NCBI RefSeq assembly: GCF_017562075.2
Contig: NW_024427600.1
Coordinates: 186,001-250,000, forward strand
Source of the DNA: Anopheles merus
Lineage: Eukaryota > Arthropoda > Insecta > Diptera > Culicidae
Direction of reading: 5' to 3'
DNA length: 64,000 nt
The notes beneath the pieces are model-generated. The model saw only the letters and a program-made list of their open reading frames with translations, had not been told where the DNA came from and did not search any database. Numbering within the stretch: the first letter of the stretch is position 1; the number at the start of each line of letters is the position of its first letter. Made by a program: the position numbers and the translations under genes. Shown in pieces: positions 1 through 9,720 of the stretch.

Positions 1-93
1 GCGAATTGTTTAGTTGCACCGCAACTGTGGTTTCCTGCTGTTTTTTCCTGCTCGGCTTAGCAGTGTTGTGCTGTGATTACGCGTGATTTCGCG

Positions 94-264
94 ATGGCGG
101 CTATTTGCTTCTCGTGTGCTGAACCGCTAGAGGCCACCGGCTGCATCATCTGTTGTGCATATTGTGACGCTACGTTCCACCGCGGCTGTTGCAAATTGCC
201 CCCCGAGCTGATTGACGCAGGATTGTCCAATGTCGACCTGCACTGGAGCTGCATTGGCTGCACT
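94..264 (+). pseudogene. CR1/Jockey-like ORF1 5' fragment (PHD finger)
   Basis: About 57 codons from an ATG encode a compact PHD-type zinc finger: CFSC, CIICCAYC, FHRGCC and WSCIGC supply the Cys/His ligands in the PHD order. It is identical to the start of the ORF1 at 30361. The frame is cut by an antisense SINE and the rest of the element is missing here, so this is a truncated remnant copied with the duplication. PHD fingers read histone H3 tails in known proteins; a targeting role here is inference. Confidence 0.75.
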
Positions 265-468
265 TCTTCTTCTTCTTTGGCTCAACAACCGATGCCGGTC
301 AAGGCCTGCCAACACACTTGTGGGGTTGGCTTTCAGTGACTTATTGATTTCCCCCCATAGCAGGATAGTCAGTCCTACGTATGGCGGCACGGTCTATTTG
401 GGGCTTGAACCCATGACGGGCATGTTGTTAAGTCGTACGAGTTGACGACTGTACCATGAGACCGGCTA
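265..468 (-). mobile_element. tRNA-derived SINE, antisense, 5' end clipped by duplication breakpoint
   Basis: Read on the minus strand this has a tRNA-like head with a box-B-like ATGGGTTCAAGCCCC and an A-box-like stretch after CTCATGGTACAG, and it ends in a GAAGAAGAA tail (TTCTTCTTC at its left edge on the plus strand). It lies directly after ATTGGCTGCACT, the target duplication seen on both sides of the complete copy at 30532-30747. The right-hand duplication is missing here because the tandem-duplication junction cuts the SINE head. Confidence 0.8.
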
Positions 469-476
469 CGGGTTGT

Positions 477-700
477 ACACTAGAACGTGCGCCGGCTTAA
501 CCGTGCGCATGAATTTGACAGTTGATCAATCGTGGCGAACATTTTCTGTGATGGTAAGGTTAGCAAAAACATTTGCTGTGCAGCTATCTAGTGTCTAGTG
601 ATATTTTTTAACTTTATTTTGGATAAAAGACAATTGTTAAATCCATCGTTATTGATTCAAAAAATATTCCAGAAGTAATTAATTGATTGGTTTAAGGAGA
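477..700 (+). mobile_element. Pogo-like MITE, partial and diverged
   Basis: From CACTAGAACGT the sequence follows the MITE at 5985-6352 (shared CGGCTTAACCGTGCGCAT, GTGTCTAGTG and the AT-rich stretch with ATTCAAA and ATTGATT) with many substitutions. A TA precedes the end, as expected for this family. The right terminal repeat is not visible, so this is a truncated relative. It begins only a few bases after the duplication junction. Confidence 0.6.
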
Positions 701-770
701 ACCATGCTTGTAGAAAAAAACTTTTCCGTCGGCTGTTTCGAGTCGATCAAGCTTAAATTGGTATCATATA

Positions 771-1340
771 CTACTGTGTCCGAAAAAAAAGTGACTTGCG
801 TTTTTACTTAATTTTTTTTTTGTAAGGCAAAATGAAGGTTGAAGGAATCCCCTTCCGATGCAATGCACCTCTTCCACCTCTTCTCCCACTCCTCGAATCA
901 AGAGGAAAACGCGGATGCTGGGTTGTCCTTTAGTTCTGCCGTCGCTGCGGCTTCTATCTCCTCGTTAGTGTAAAAATAATGTCCCCGAAGCGGCCGTTTT
1001 AGTTTGTTGAACAGCCAGAAGTTGTCTGATGCCAAATCTGGCGAATATGACGGTTGCGGAACAATATCGGTGCCAGTTGTTGCGAAAAACTCAAAATGAT
1101 GACCGTTTGGGAGCGCGCATAATCGTTGTGCAAAAACCAGCTGTCGTTTTCCACAAATCCGGCCGCTTTCACCGGATGGAGGACCGCAAACGCCGCGTTG
1201 CGCTTAGATAGTACTCTTTGTTCATCGTTTGGCCATTCGAAAGAAATTACTTGTGAACCACCCCACGGTAATCAATGAATCCGTCAGCATCGCCTTGATT
1301 TACGACCGGCTTTGGCGCGACTTCTTGGGCCTCGGCTCGT
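771..1340 (-). pseudogene. Mariner transposase, 3' portion, decayed
   Basis: Minus-strand translation gives the mariner landmarks in order: FIDYRGVVH, an HND-type second catalytic region, YSPDLASDNFWLFNKLK (third catalytic Asp with its signature) and RPLRGHYF near the C terminus. Stops and at least one frameshift interrupt it. A terminal-repeat-like ACTGTGTCCGAAAAAAAAG lies at the left edge beside TA, which is the mariner target. The N-terminal DNA-binding half is absent. It looks like an irritans-type or related mariner; the subfamily is uncertain. Confidence 0.75.
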
Positions 1341-1590
1341 ACTATTTGTACTCATTTTTCTTCGACACAGATTCTTCCACGAAGGATTTTTATAACATTC
1401 GCATGTAGAGTGCAATAGCAGTGACAGAGAGGGACAAGCATATACAAGTAGGGAGAATAGGTTGGCAATTGTTATTGAACCACCGCCGAAGAAGGGCGAA
1501 TAATATAACACCGAACAAGAATTCTGCAATTGGCGCAGCCGGTACGATTTTTTTGTTGGCGGTGCGTAAAACGTGCAGATAAGAGATGAC
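1340..1590. other. Unassigned sequence between mariner and hairpin array
   Basis: I see no coding potential, terminal repeats or RNA gene. The open minus-strand frame across 1284-1793 has no recognisable domain and ends in mariner-derived and array-derived sequence, so I treat it as chance. Confidence 0.4.
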
Positions 1591-1780
1591 GGAAAAGCGC
1601 GAGTCTGGAAAAGCCGTAGCGCGCAGCTTTTAATGAAAGAAAGGCAAAAGATGAGTTCGGTAAAATCCCGAATCTGACTAGGAAAAGAGAATGCGTGTTT
1701 GGTTTTAAATCGAGAAGAATGCAAATACGGTTGAAGACCGTAGTGCAATCCCAACATAATATTATTGATTATAAAAAAAA
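1590..1780. repeat. Short hairpin-like repeat array, segment 1
   Basis: Degenerate copies of a roughly 30-base motif recur: GCGAGTCTGG..GCCGTAGCGCGCAG near 1598, GAGTTCGGTAAAATCCCGAA near 1650, and GCAAATACGGTTGAAGACCG near 1730. Each has a short inverted core (for example CGGT..ACCG). The array resumes at 2815, 3284, 4450 and 4780, interrupted by inserted elements. Function unknown. Confidence 0.6.
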
Positions 1781-1794
1781 AGATGCGAGGCAAA

Positions 1795-2815
1795 TTCTAT
1801 AATATAAGCCTCGCAAACGTTCACGGCCCTACCGAAGAGAAAGAGGAAGGGGAGAAGGATCTGTTTTACGGCCGCCTCGCTAGAAGCATAGATGCGTGCC
1901 GCATGACCTCATAATCATCCTGGGGGACTTCAACGCAAAAGTCGGTAGAAAGCCAATGTACTGCCAATACTCTGGCTGTTGCAGTCTGCTACTACCTTAT
2001 CTACAACGATAATGGTAGTAGATTGGTCCAGTTCGTCGCAGCGAACAATCTGGTTGTAGGAAGTACCAAATTTGCGCGCAAGAAAATCCACAAGGTTACA
2101 TGGGCGCACCCGGGTGGAGTGAATAACCAGATCGACCACGTGTTAATAAGCCGCCGACGACAGTCGAGTCTGATAACTGTGAGAACATATCGAGGAGCCA
2201 ACATCGATTCCGATCACTACTTGGTTGGCTTAGTGATACGTTGCAGAATTGCCCGACCCCGTGCCAATGGGGGCGAAGAAAAACGCAGCCTTGGCTCAAC
2301 ACAGACTCTCTCAGTGACATTACTGTCCAACAGGAATTCAAAGCCGCTTTAGACGAGTCTTTCCTACCAGAAAACAGATATGAAACTACGAGCGAGAGGT
2401 GGAACGCTCTAAAAACATTTTACCAAGCGATAGCAGGTAACCGAAACAACGTTGAACCTAAGGTAACCTGCTGTCACAACAAGGATGGAGATCTGTTTAG
2501 TAACCAGCCAGAGGTCCTCTCGCGATGGGCTCAGTACTTTGATGAATAACTCAACGACCAGTTTAACGAACAGCTAGAAGCGCCACAAGCAGATAGTGTC
2601 ATGCTACTGTCACCTAGACGAAAAATAATATGGCACCCGGAACCGACAGAATCGCAAGAAATTAAGGTAGCAAGATGGCGTGGAGGCATCTGCCATTAAG
2701 GATGGGATAACGGACTGGCAGACGAAGGCGCGAGACCGTGAGCGGTTTCGGACACTCCTGAGGCAGCAGGAGCACCAAAGCGGTTGTAGTGCCGGATAAG
2801 TAAGTATAAAAATAA
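1795..2815 (+). pseudogene. RTE-clade non-LTR retrotransposon fragment (endonuclease)
   Basis: Plus-strand frames encode an apurinic-type endonuclease core typical of RTE elements: LIIILGDFNAKVGRK near 1910, then WAHPGGVNNQIDHVLISRRR near 2100, with the catalytic SDHYL motif near 2210. A following block (about 2241-2549) matches the linker between endonuclease and RT. The copy then jumps to the element's 3' end, CGGACACTCCTGAGGCAGCAG..AGCGGTTGTAG..CCGGATAAGTAAGTA, the same end seen at 40530-40597. Frameshifts, stops and loss of the RT domain make it a non-functional remnant. Confidence 0.75.
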
Positions 2816-2995
2816 ATGCTAGTCTGGTTGGAAATCCGTAGCGCACAGTGTTTGATGAAAAACAAGACATCAAGAAGCATGCAAGTCCGGTTGAAGACCG
2901 CAGTGCATATCGAAATAGTTATAATGATTATAAAAAGAATGCGAGTCCAGTTGTAAAACCATAGCGCACAGTGTTTGTAAACAAAGAGATGTCCA
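2815..2995. repeat. Short hairpin-like repeat array, segment 2
   Basis: Three clear units are visible: GCTAGTCTGG..CCGTAGCGCACAG (about 2818), GCAAGTCCGGTTGAAGACCG (about 2878) and GCGAGTCCAG..CCATAGCGCACAG (about 2938). They alternate between an 'A' type ending in TAGCGCACAG and a 'B' type ending in CAGTGCA. B units are followed by an AT-rich linker (ATAATGATTATAAAAA). Confidence 0.65.
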
Positions 2996-3005
2996 ATAGT
3001 ATAAT

Positions 3006-3269
3006 TGTTGCGAAAAGGTACTTAAAAGAAAATTTCGTAGATATTTCTTAGTGGCGAAAAATCACAAAATTAATTTCTTATTCTTCGAGTAACTGGCACG
3101 AAAAGAGGCCGGGAGTCCGTCCTCCGACCCCTATATCCTCTCACCACCTCCCGCCATCGCGATTCAATCGCGATGGAGTTTCCTCCTGTCGAGCAGTGGA
3201 ACTCTACAACGGTTTCCTCTCTACATTTGGGTGTTCCCCAGAACCATAATAAACGCTGTTGTCACAACA
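3006..3269. mobile_element. Solo LTR, 264 bp
   Basis: It begins TGTTGCGAAAAGG and ends GTTGTCACAACA (TG..CA ends) and is flanked on both sides by the 5-bp direct repeat ATAAT (3001-3005 and 3270-3274), the signature of an LTR-retrotransposon insertion. No internal coding region or second LTR is present, so recombination between LTRs has probably removed the body. An internal palindrome (CATCGCGATT CAATCGCGATGG) lies mid-element. The TGTTG start and 5-bp duplication fit BEL/Pao, but gypsy cannot be excluded. Confidence 0.75.
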
Positions 3270-3283
3270 ATAATTTTAAAAGA

Positions 3284-3384
3284 AGATGCCAGTCCGATTG
3301 AAAACCCGTAGCGCACAGTGTTTGATGAAAATGAAACATAAGACGAAACGCAAGTCCGGTTGAAGACCGCAGTGCAAATCAAAA
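3284..3384. repeat. Short hairpin-like repeat array, segment 3
   Basis: One A-type unit (GCCAGTCCGATT..CCGTAGCGCACAG) and one B-type unit (GCAAGTCCGGTTGAAGACCG) lie between the solo LTR and the TIR element. The array was evidently continuous before these insertions. Confidence 0.6.
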
Positions 3385-3386
3385 TA

Positions 3387-4418
3387 GGGTAAATGTACCA
3401 GTATTGGGCAGGTTTGTGCAGCAGTTTCACAAAAACTGCTCGTACACTTACAATTTTCATTATTTTTCGTGAAAGTGACGTTACTTTGAACGATAAACTA
3501 TTGTATTATGTTGTGCTATTTTTTTATTTGCCGTTTGAAATGCATTTTCTAGCGATATTCATGAACTGTTTTTGTTCCTATTGCTGGCAGTTTGATCCTA
3601 TGTTCGGCAGGCTGTACTCCTATTTTCGGCAACGCGAATACGGGTCGGTAAATATTTTAATTAATGCCAATAGGTAGACAAACATGTTTAAACAAAATTT
3701 ACACTCTCTCTTTCCTAAGATTAGTGTTGAAAAGTACTTAAATTATTAATTTTATGTTGCCCATTTTGGTCATTTTGCTGGCAATTTTCACAGTCATTTT
3801 GGCGTGAGTTTCAAACAAAATAGGTATTGGAGAAATGAGACTACCTAACGGTGATAGAGTACGGCTCCGACTGACTCACGAAATTATTATTTTTCTCTCA
3901 AGTTATTGGAATAGTTACAGTGAAATTGGTGATATTTGATACAGGAAATGTTGTTTTATGTTTCGACATACGCGTTGTAGTGTTCTGATCAAGTTATAAA
4001 TGAATATTAAGCAAAATCAAAAATATGTTATTGTTTCAAGTTTCGGCAGGCGCCCACAGCAGTTATCTGTCTACAATCAACATTTTCAAACGGGCTAGAA
4101 TAACTGCTGCAGCCATAGAATCTTTTATAAAAACCACACTTTCATCGTTTTAGTGCTCTGGTTTTCTTAATAATGAAACCTGCCGAACTATTCGCTGACA
4201 GCAAATCTGCCGAAACGTTTTGAACTCTGCACATTTTGTTTGATATTTTGAAAAATATGCAAGGAAATGTTGTGAAACTTCGTATACGAATAACAAATCA
4301 GCATATCTCTATTTAAAAAATATATGTTGAAACAATTTTCAACGCGTTTTTGCGTAATTACACTTTTTTTGTTTCCCTGCTGAAAACAGGTACACTGCCG
4401 TATACGGGTCAGTTACCC
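3387..4418. mobile_element. 1.03-kb DNA transposon with TIRs and TA target duplication
   Basis: The ends are inverted relatives: GGGTAAATGTACCAGTATTGGGCAG at the left, and at the right, read inverted, GGGTAACTGACCCGTATACG followed by GCAGTGTACC. TA flanks both ends, consistent with a Tc1/mariner/pogo-type insertion. No transposase-like frame is visible, so it is non-autonomous. TTTCGGCAGG recurs internally in both orientations, perhaps as subterminal binding repeats (inference). Confidence 0.65.
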
Positions 4419-4439
4419 TAGTTCATAAAAGCATACATT

Positions 4440-5130
4440 CATAAAAGGAGATGTGAGTCCAGTCGAAAACCGTAGCGCACAGCAATCCGAAACAAATAAA
4501 TTGCGAGTCTGGTTACAAATTCATAGCGCACAGTTTTTCCATAGTAAAAAGGCAAGTCCTAAAAATCGAAGTGCCGTATTAAAGTTAATCGGCCGTATCG
4601 GGGTGGTCGCTCGTCGAAGAACGTTCGTCGCTCATGAGTGGATAGGGTTGTACCACTAGATTGGGCAGAACAAAACCTAGACGGGTTTCTAATTTTTGAT
4701 GATAGAGGGCTATGAAATGAGTGAAAATGAGCGTCGCGGCAAACGTTCCCGGGAACGAACGAGCTCTCCGATACGGCCGAATGTGAGTCTGGTGTGATTC
4801 TGTAGCACAAAAATGCAAGTCCGGAGAAATCCATAATGCCACATTGTAATAAGAATGTGAGTCCGGTATGATTCCATAGCACAAAAGTCAAGTCCGAAAA
4901 TTTTCGAAGCTTCATATTAAAATGAATCTGAGTCCGGTATGATTCCGTAGCACAAAAGGCAAGCCTGGAGAAATCCCGTAGTGCCATATTGTAATGAGAA
5001 TGTGAGTTCAGCATGATTCGGTAGCACAAATCGCAAGACCGATGAATTTGCCGCATTAAAACTAATGGTTCAGACTAACAATATGGTTCCGTAGCATAGA
5101 AATCAAGTCAGAAGAATTTCGATGTACCAT
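4440..5130. repeat. Short hairpin-like repeat array, segment 4 (longest)
   Basis: At least a dozen units alternate: A-type GTGAGTCCGGTATGATTCCG with TAGCACAAAA, and B-type GCAAGTCCGGAGAAATCC with a tail like AGTGCCATATTGTAATAAGA. From 4783 to 5130 they are almost regular, with an A+B dimer of about 72 bp. A non-repeat stretch (about 4590-4780) separates two groups. An open frame on the minus strand (4559-5056) is only a translation of this repeat. Confidence 0.7.
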
Positions 5131-5349
5131 ATTAAAATAGAAAAATTGATACGATGTTGCATACGCTGACGACAAAAGTAGAGGAAAAGAAATTGAAAGG
5201 AAAGTATAGCATGTAAAAAGAGATTGATCTGGTCAGCAAAGTTGTCACATAAAAGGCAACATATATTCTATAGAATAATAAAAAGAATAAGCTGAAGGGT
5301 GGCTGGAAGCGCGAGAAGCTCAATGTGCGTGACATCTTGAATGTGATGA

Positions 5350-6602
5350 TGTGCACTTCAGGCCGCGGGGCCACGGGGCTTTCTCAAGCTGAGAAAACAT
5401 TCTCAAGCACTCATTTAAATTTCTCAAGCACTCAAAATTTGTTCTCAGGCGCGAGCTCGTGGCCGTCGTCAATTTTTCTCACTCTGAGAAACTGATAAAG
5501 CCACTCAAGCTTTATTTGGAGCTTTAAATAGAAAATAAGTTTTTGATCGCATGTTTTTTAAACTTTTTCAAACATTGAATTCATTTTCCAAAGTGATTAC
5601 CGATAAACGAATAGCACAATTATTCATATTTCAGTTAGCCGATCGCTGCATCGTCAACTTTCTCAAAGATTCTCAAACCGATTTTGTGCCGATTCGACAA
5701 ACGTTGAGAAACGTTTCTCAAAAGCACTCATGAGTGCTTGAGAAAATGAGCGTTGATAATCCCCATGGCTCCGCGGCCTATGCAGGAAAAGACCACGGTC
5801 AGAAGAATGCGATTCCGGCTGTTATCTGAGGCCGCGGGGCCATGAGGTTTCTCAACGCTCATTTTCTCAAGCACTCATGAATGCTTTTGAGAAACCTGTG
5901 TTCACAACGTTTGTCGAATCGGCACAAAATCGGTTTGAGAATCTTTGAGAAAGTTGACAATGCAGCGATCGGCTTACTGAAATACAGTAGAACGTTGATT
6001 ATCCGGGGGCGGATAAATCGGCGGGCGGCTTAACCGTGCGCATAAATGTGACAGCTGATCAAACGTACAGCGAACATTTGCAGCGATAGTCAAGTGGGCA
6101 GCCAGTTTTTTGTGCAGCTTTGTAGTGTCTAGTGGTATTTTCGAAATTCATTTTTGTTGTTAAATATATAGTTATAGATTCAAATAATATTCTACTTGCG
6201 ATTAATCGATTGATTTAAGATGAATTAATCATAAAACTAGTGAATTTTATAATTTTTATATGAATTTGACATTTCTTGGACCATTATCCGTGCAAATCGA
6301 TTAACCGGTAACCGCCCGGTCCCGAGCTGCCCGGATAATCGACGTTCCACTGTATAAGCAATTGTGCTATTCGTTTTTCGATAATCACTTTGGAAAATGT
6401 ATTCAATGTTTACAATTGAAAAAGCTTAAAAACATGCGATCAAAAACTTATTTTCTATTTAAAGCTCCAAATAAAACTTGTGTGGCTTTATCAGTTTCTC
6501 AGAGTGAGAACATGTTTTGAGTGCTTGAGAAACTTACATGAGTGCTTGAGAATGTTTTCTCAGCTTGAGAAAGCCCCGTGGCTTCGCGGCCTGAAGTGCA
6601 CA
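5350..6602. repeat. 1.25-kb foldback: two inverted copies of a ~400-bp element
   Basis: The left copy (5361-5778) and the right copy (5830-6591, inverted) are the same element. Both carry GGCCGCGGGGCCA ends and repeated TCTCAAGCACTCA / GTGCTTGAGAA motifs. The flanks TGTGCACTTCA and TGAAGTGCACA are themselves inverted, so the palindrome continues past the element ends. A pogo-like MITE (5985-6352) interrupts the right arm only, so the arms are unequal in length. About 50 bp of non-palindromic spacer (5779-5829) lies at the centre. Confidence 0.75.
5985..6352 (+). mobile_element. Pogo-like MITE, 368 bp, TA duplication
   Basis: Terminal inverted repeats are CAGTAGAACGTTGATTATCC (left) and, inverted from the right, CAGTGGAACGTCGATTATCC. 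TA lies on each side. There is no coding capacity. The ends resemble the CAGT..TTATCC termini known from pogo/Tigger elements. It is inserted into the right arm of the foldback. Confidence 0.8.
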
Positions 6603-7553
6603 GAGAGATAGTTAAAGCAACAGAGATAAATACAATTAAAAAGAAAGAATAAAACAAGGGATTCCAAAACAACTTCAATCAAACAATTATCAAAAACGAA
6701 AAGAAAGGAGAGACTATTTGTATTATGTGACAACAATTAATAGAATTAAAGCATTAAAGCAAATAAGATGTGGTGCTGACTGATGATTATTGCAACATAG
6801 CTCTCTTGATGCAGAAAAAAAATACAAAATGAAAATCTTGTTAGAGCCGTTGGAAGCACCATACGTCTAAATAAAAATTACTTAAAAGAAAGTAGTGTAA
6901 TACGAACGAAAACTGGGCAATAATTCCTTCTTTTGAAAATAATAACATAAAATCGGTAGAATTGTTGGTCATGCAAACATAAACAAATACGATTTGTTTG
7001 TAAACCAAATGCTAAAACATTACGACAGAATTGAGACTCAACCGGATTGCACGTGATGATAGATCAACTTTAGAAGACTTGATTATAAACTATGGAGCTA
7101 TTGGAGAATGAAAAATAATGAAGTTGTTGATTTCATGAATCGTTATTGTGTTTAACCAACAAGGTACAGTATTTTAAGAATGCAGTTGCTATGGAGGTTT
7201 GTGGTAATAATAGAATATGTCAAAAATATTAGAGGGAATCATTGTTCTTACCATGCTTATGATACAATACCAAAATTGATAACGGGTTATAAGTTCAAAA
7301 ACATTGGCCCGAAGGGTTCACTCATTATAACAGCAAACCAGATAGATTGAGGTTTTTATAGTGTTAGTGTTAGTGACAATATCAGCCTCGTGCATAATTT
7401 GACAGGCAAATGTTTTCACACATCGAGCTATCTTGCTCGATATAAATATCGACAGCTTGACCAATTCCAAATTCAACCCATCCCAGATGGAGCTAGGCAA
7501 ACTGCTATGATAGCTGATGAAAGGACGACAAATTGACAATTTGACAGCTAAGG
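6603..7553. other. AT-rich sequence, nothing recognised
   Basis: About 950 bp of AT-rich sequence without a credible reading frame, terminal repeats or RNA gene. It is copied in unit B at 18325-19275 with a few substitutions. Confidence 0.4.
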
Positions 7554-7971
7554 CAGCGGTCTAATCTTGTTGCGCGCAACATTGTTGCTCGGAAACATAT
7601 CGCTGAGGTGGTCTATGAATGTTGCTTGCAACATTTCGCTTTGACATTGTTTAGCGTCAAAAAATTGCTAATTAACAGCTCAGAGTTTATTTTTTATCAT
7701 TCACTTGTTGAATAACGTGTTGATAAAAACAAAATATACACCAAACAATGTATTATAAATGCTTAAAATCCAAATTTAGCGGATGTCAACAAAACGCACA
7801 CTGCTGCTGTGTCATTTCATACACCCGATCATCATGACCAAGGTAAATAAAAAATGTTGCCAGACAAAAATCAAATTGGATTGAATTTGGCATGCAACAA
7901 AGTTGCGCTAGCTGTCAAAATCCATACATTTCGCCAGCAACAATGTTGCGAGCAACAAGATTAGACCAGTG
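7554..7971. mobile_element. MITE with long terminal inverted repeats
   Basis: The left end CAGCGGTCTAATCTTGTTGC and the inverted right end CACTGGTCTAATCTTGTTGC stay matched for more than 30 bases (through AACATTGTTGCT). The ends look hAT-like (CASYGGTC), but no clean 8-bp duplication is evident because the inverted similarity runs on outward (TAAGG / TTAGG). In unit B the BEL element landed in the last bases of the right repeat. Confidence 0.7.
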
Positions 7972-8689
7972 CCTAACTGACCGATTTTGGTACCTTTAGA
8001 GCATATTAGCGATAAGTTCGGTTAAGGTCTTAAAGTAAGGTCGAATAAGGTCAAGGCAAACAGCTGATGAAAATTAGACTCCATCGATAGTAGCCAAAGA
8101 AATTCGAAAGAAGACAGACATATTGGACTAATCGGCAAAATTATATATGCGAGCGAAGGTTCAAACAATCTAAATGAAGTCTCTAAAAGATTGATGCACA
8201 CGGAATAACACAAGGTAACAGGCTGATTATTAAAAAATATTGAAAATTTTTTTTATAGAAATTGTTTATTTTAAACAACTTAAAATGTAGTGTAACATTT
8301 GGAAATTGGGATACACGTAAGGAGGACGTACAGGTTTTACAAAGAACATTTAAGGATCTCTTCATCAATCACAGCATTGTTGTTTCCAACTAGTGTTGGG
8401 AATTTCGTTAAAAAAAAGGAACGGAACGGAACTAGTTCATTTTTCAAAAAGAACGGAACGTGAACCTGGGGTGCAAATGAACCGACCCAGAGCTGTCACT
8501 GTCAAGCCAAACTGTCATCCGGGGGGGGGGGGGGGGGTGTTACTTGAGACAGGATATGAAAAGGCGTTTCTTAAATCATCATTCTGAAATCACCAAATCC
8601 AAATGGGTTCATCCTATATCCAGTAAGCTGTACCAGCTGTGCTAATATAAAGCATGCATTTATTATCTAGCATTTTTTTAACTTTGTAG

Positions 8690-8878
8690 ATGCGACGACC
8701 ATTTTCGGTCAAAGCCTTCCTGTACCACTAATAGGCTTGGCTATCAGTAACTTAAATGCCCATAGCAGGATAATCATCCCAGCGTATGGGGGCACGATCC
8801 ATTCGAGGCTTTTACCCATGCCGATGTTATTGAGCGGTAGGAGTTGACGATTGTATCACGAGATTGACTAATTATTTG
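8690..8878 (-). mobile_element. Diverged SINE copy inside the hAT
   Basis: The plus-strand blocks CCCATAGCAGGATAATCATCC, GCGTATGGGGGCACGATCCA and GAGTTGACGATTGTATCACGAG parallel the antisense SINE at 265-468 with many substitutions. The GAA tail and target duplications are no longer evident, so this is an older insertion of the same family. Confidence 0.65.
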
Positions 8879-9426
8879 AAGTTCACTTACTACTTACAAC
8901 AAATAGTTTTTTTTTTCACATAAATCGTTTACAACATAACGGCACTCAAACGGTTGTCGAATGGAACAGAATGCTTCGAATCGAATGGCTAAATATTGGA
9001 ATCATGCCGAGTACCAAGATCAAGCGGATATCGTGGCATAAAAAATAAATACATTTTATTTTTCGTTGTTCATAATCGCATATTAAAATACATCTCTTCC
9101 AACCCGTTCTGCCATATGAGTACAGATTTAATTTTTATAATAATTATTTGTCTGGTTAGGATAAGCTAAATTATAACAAAAAGTATAATAGATGTTACAA
9201 ATAACACCATAACACCAAATAACATATTTTGGTTTCGCTTATCACGATTTTTATAAACGATACGCGACGAAGTGCGATGAATATTCCTGTGAGCATGGGA
9301 GAGTGCACAGGCAACACATACTGTGTGCGAGAAAGAGTGAACAGTTATCTTGCATGCAGCAAGCAACAGCCGGACAAAGCCGGTTTTTTTAAAGAACGGA
9401 ACGCACGAACGATAGCACCTTGCTGA

Positions 9427-9720
9427 CAATATTGAAGCGGCAAAGACCGCAACGGAGTGAACGGAAAGAACGTATTGAACGGAACGGAATGAACGGAAAG
9501 AACGGAATGAACGGAAAGAACGAAATGAACGGAAAGAACGAAATGAACGGAACGGAACGGAATGAACGGAATGAACGGAACGGAGCGGAATGAACGGAAA
9601 GAACGGAATGAACGGAAAGAACGGAATGAACGGAACGGAACGATTTTGTATAAAGGATCGGAACGGAACGGCCTACATAAAGAACGGAACTTTTTTACTA
9701 GGTTCGGACCGGAACGGCCA
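9427..9720. repeat. GGAACGGAATGAAC minisatellite (hAT subterminal)
   Basis: Tandem units built from GGAACG, GGAATGAACG and GGAAAGAACG fill the right subterminal part of the hAT. Its minus-strand translation gives an artefactual F-R-S repeat protein; I do not regard this as a gene. Confidence 0.8.

Larger units (their letters stand above)
1..468. repeat. Tail of a preceding tandem-duplication unit
   Basis: These bases match 11719-12186 and 30267-30735 almost base for base. They are therefore the right-hand end of another copy of the 11.7-kb unit, cut off by the window edge. The match with the third copy stops at the sequence GGCTA inside a SINE. From there copies 1 and 2 run into a MITE, while copy 3 runs on into the original SINE end and the CR1-like element. 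Confidence 0.9.

Noticed and set aside
94..264. Host PHD-finger gene
   Set aside because: The same sequence is the start of ORF1 of a non-LTR element in copy 3, with the endonuclease/RT ORF directly downstream.
1284..1793. 169-codon minus-strand frame
   Set aside because: It spans mariner-derived, unassigned and array sequence with no domain; chance frame.
4559..5056. 165-codon minus-strand frame
   Set aside because: It is entirely a translation of the A/B hairpin repeat array; no domain.
1590..5130. CRISPR-like array
   Set aside because: Repeats are degenerate, of two alternating types and unevenly spaced, in clearly eukaryotic TE-rich DNA without cas genes.
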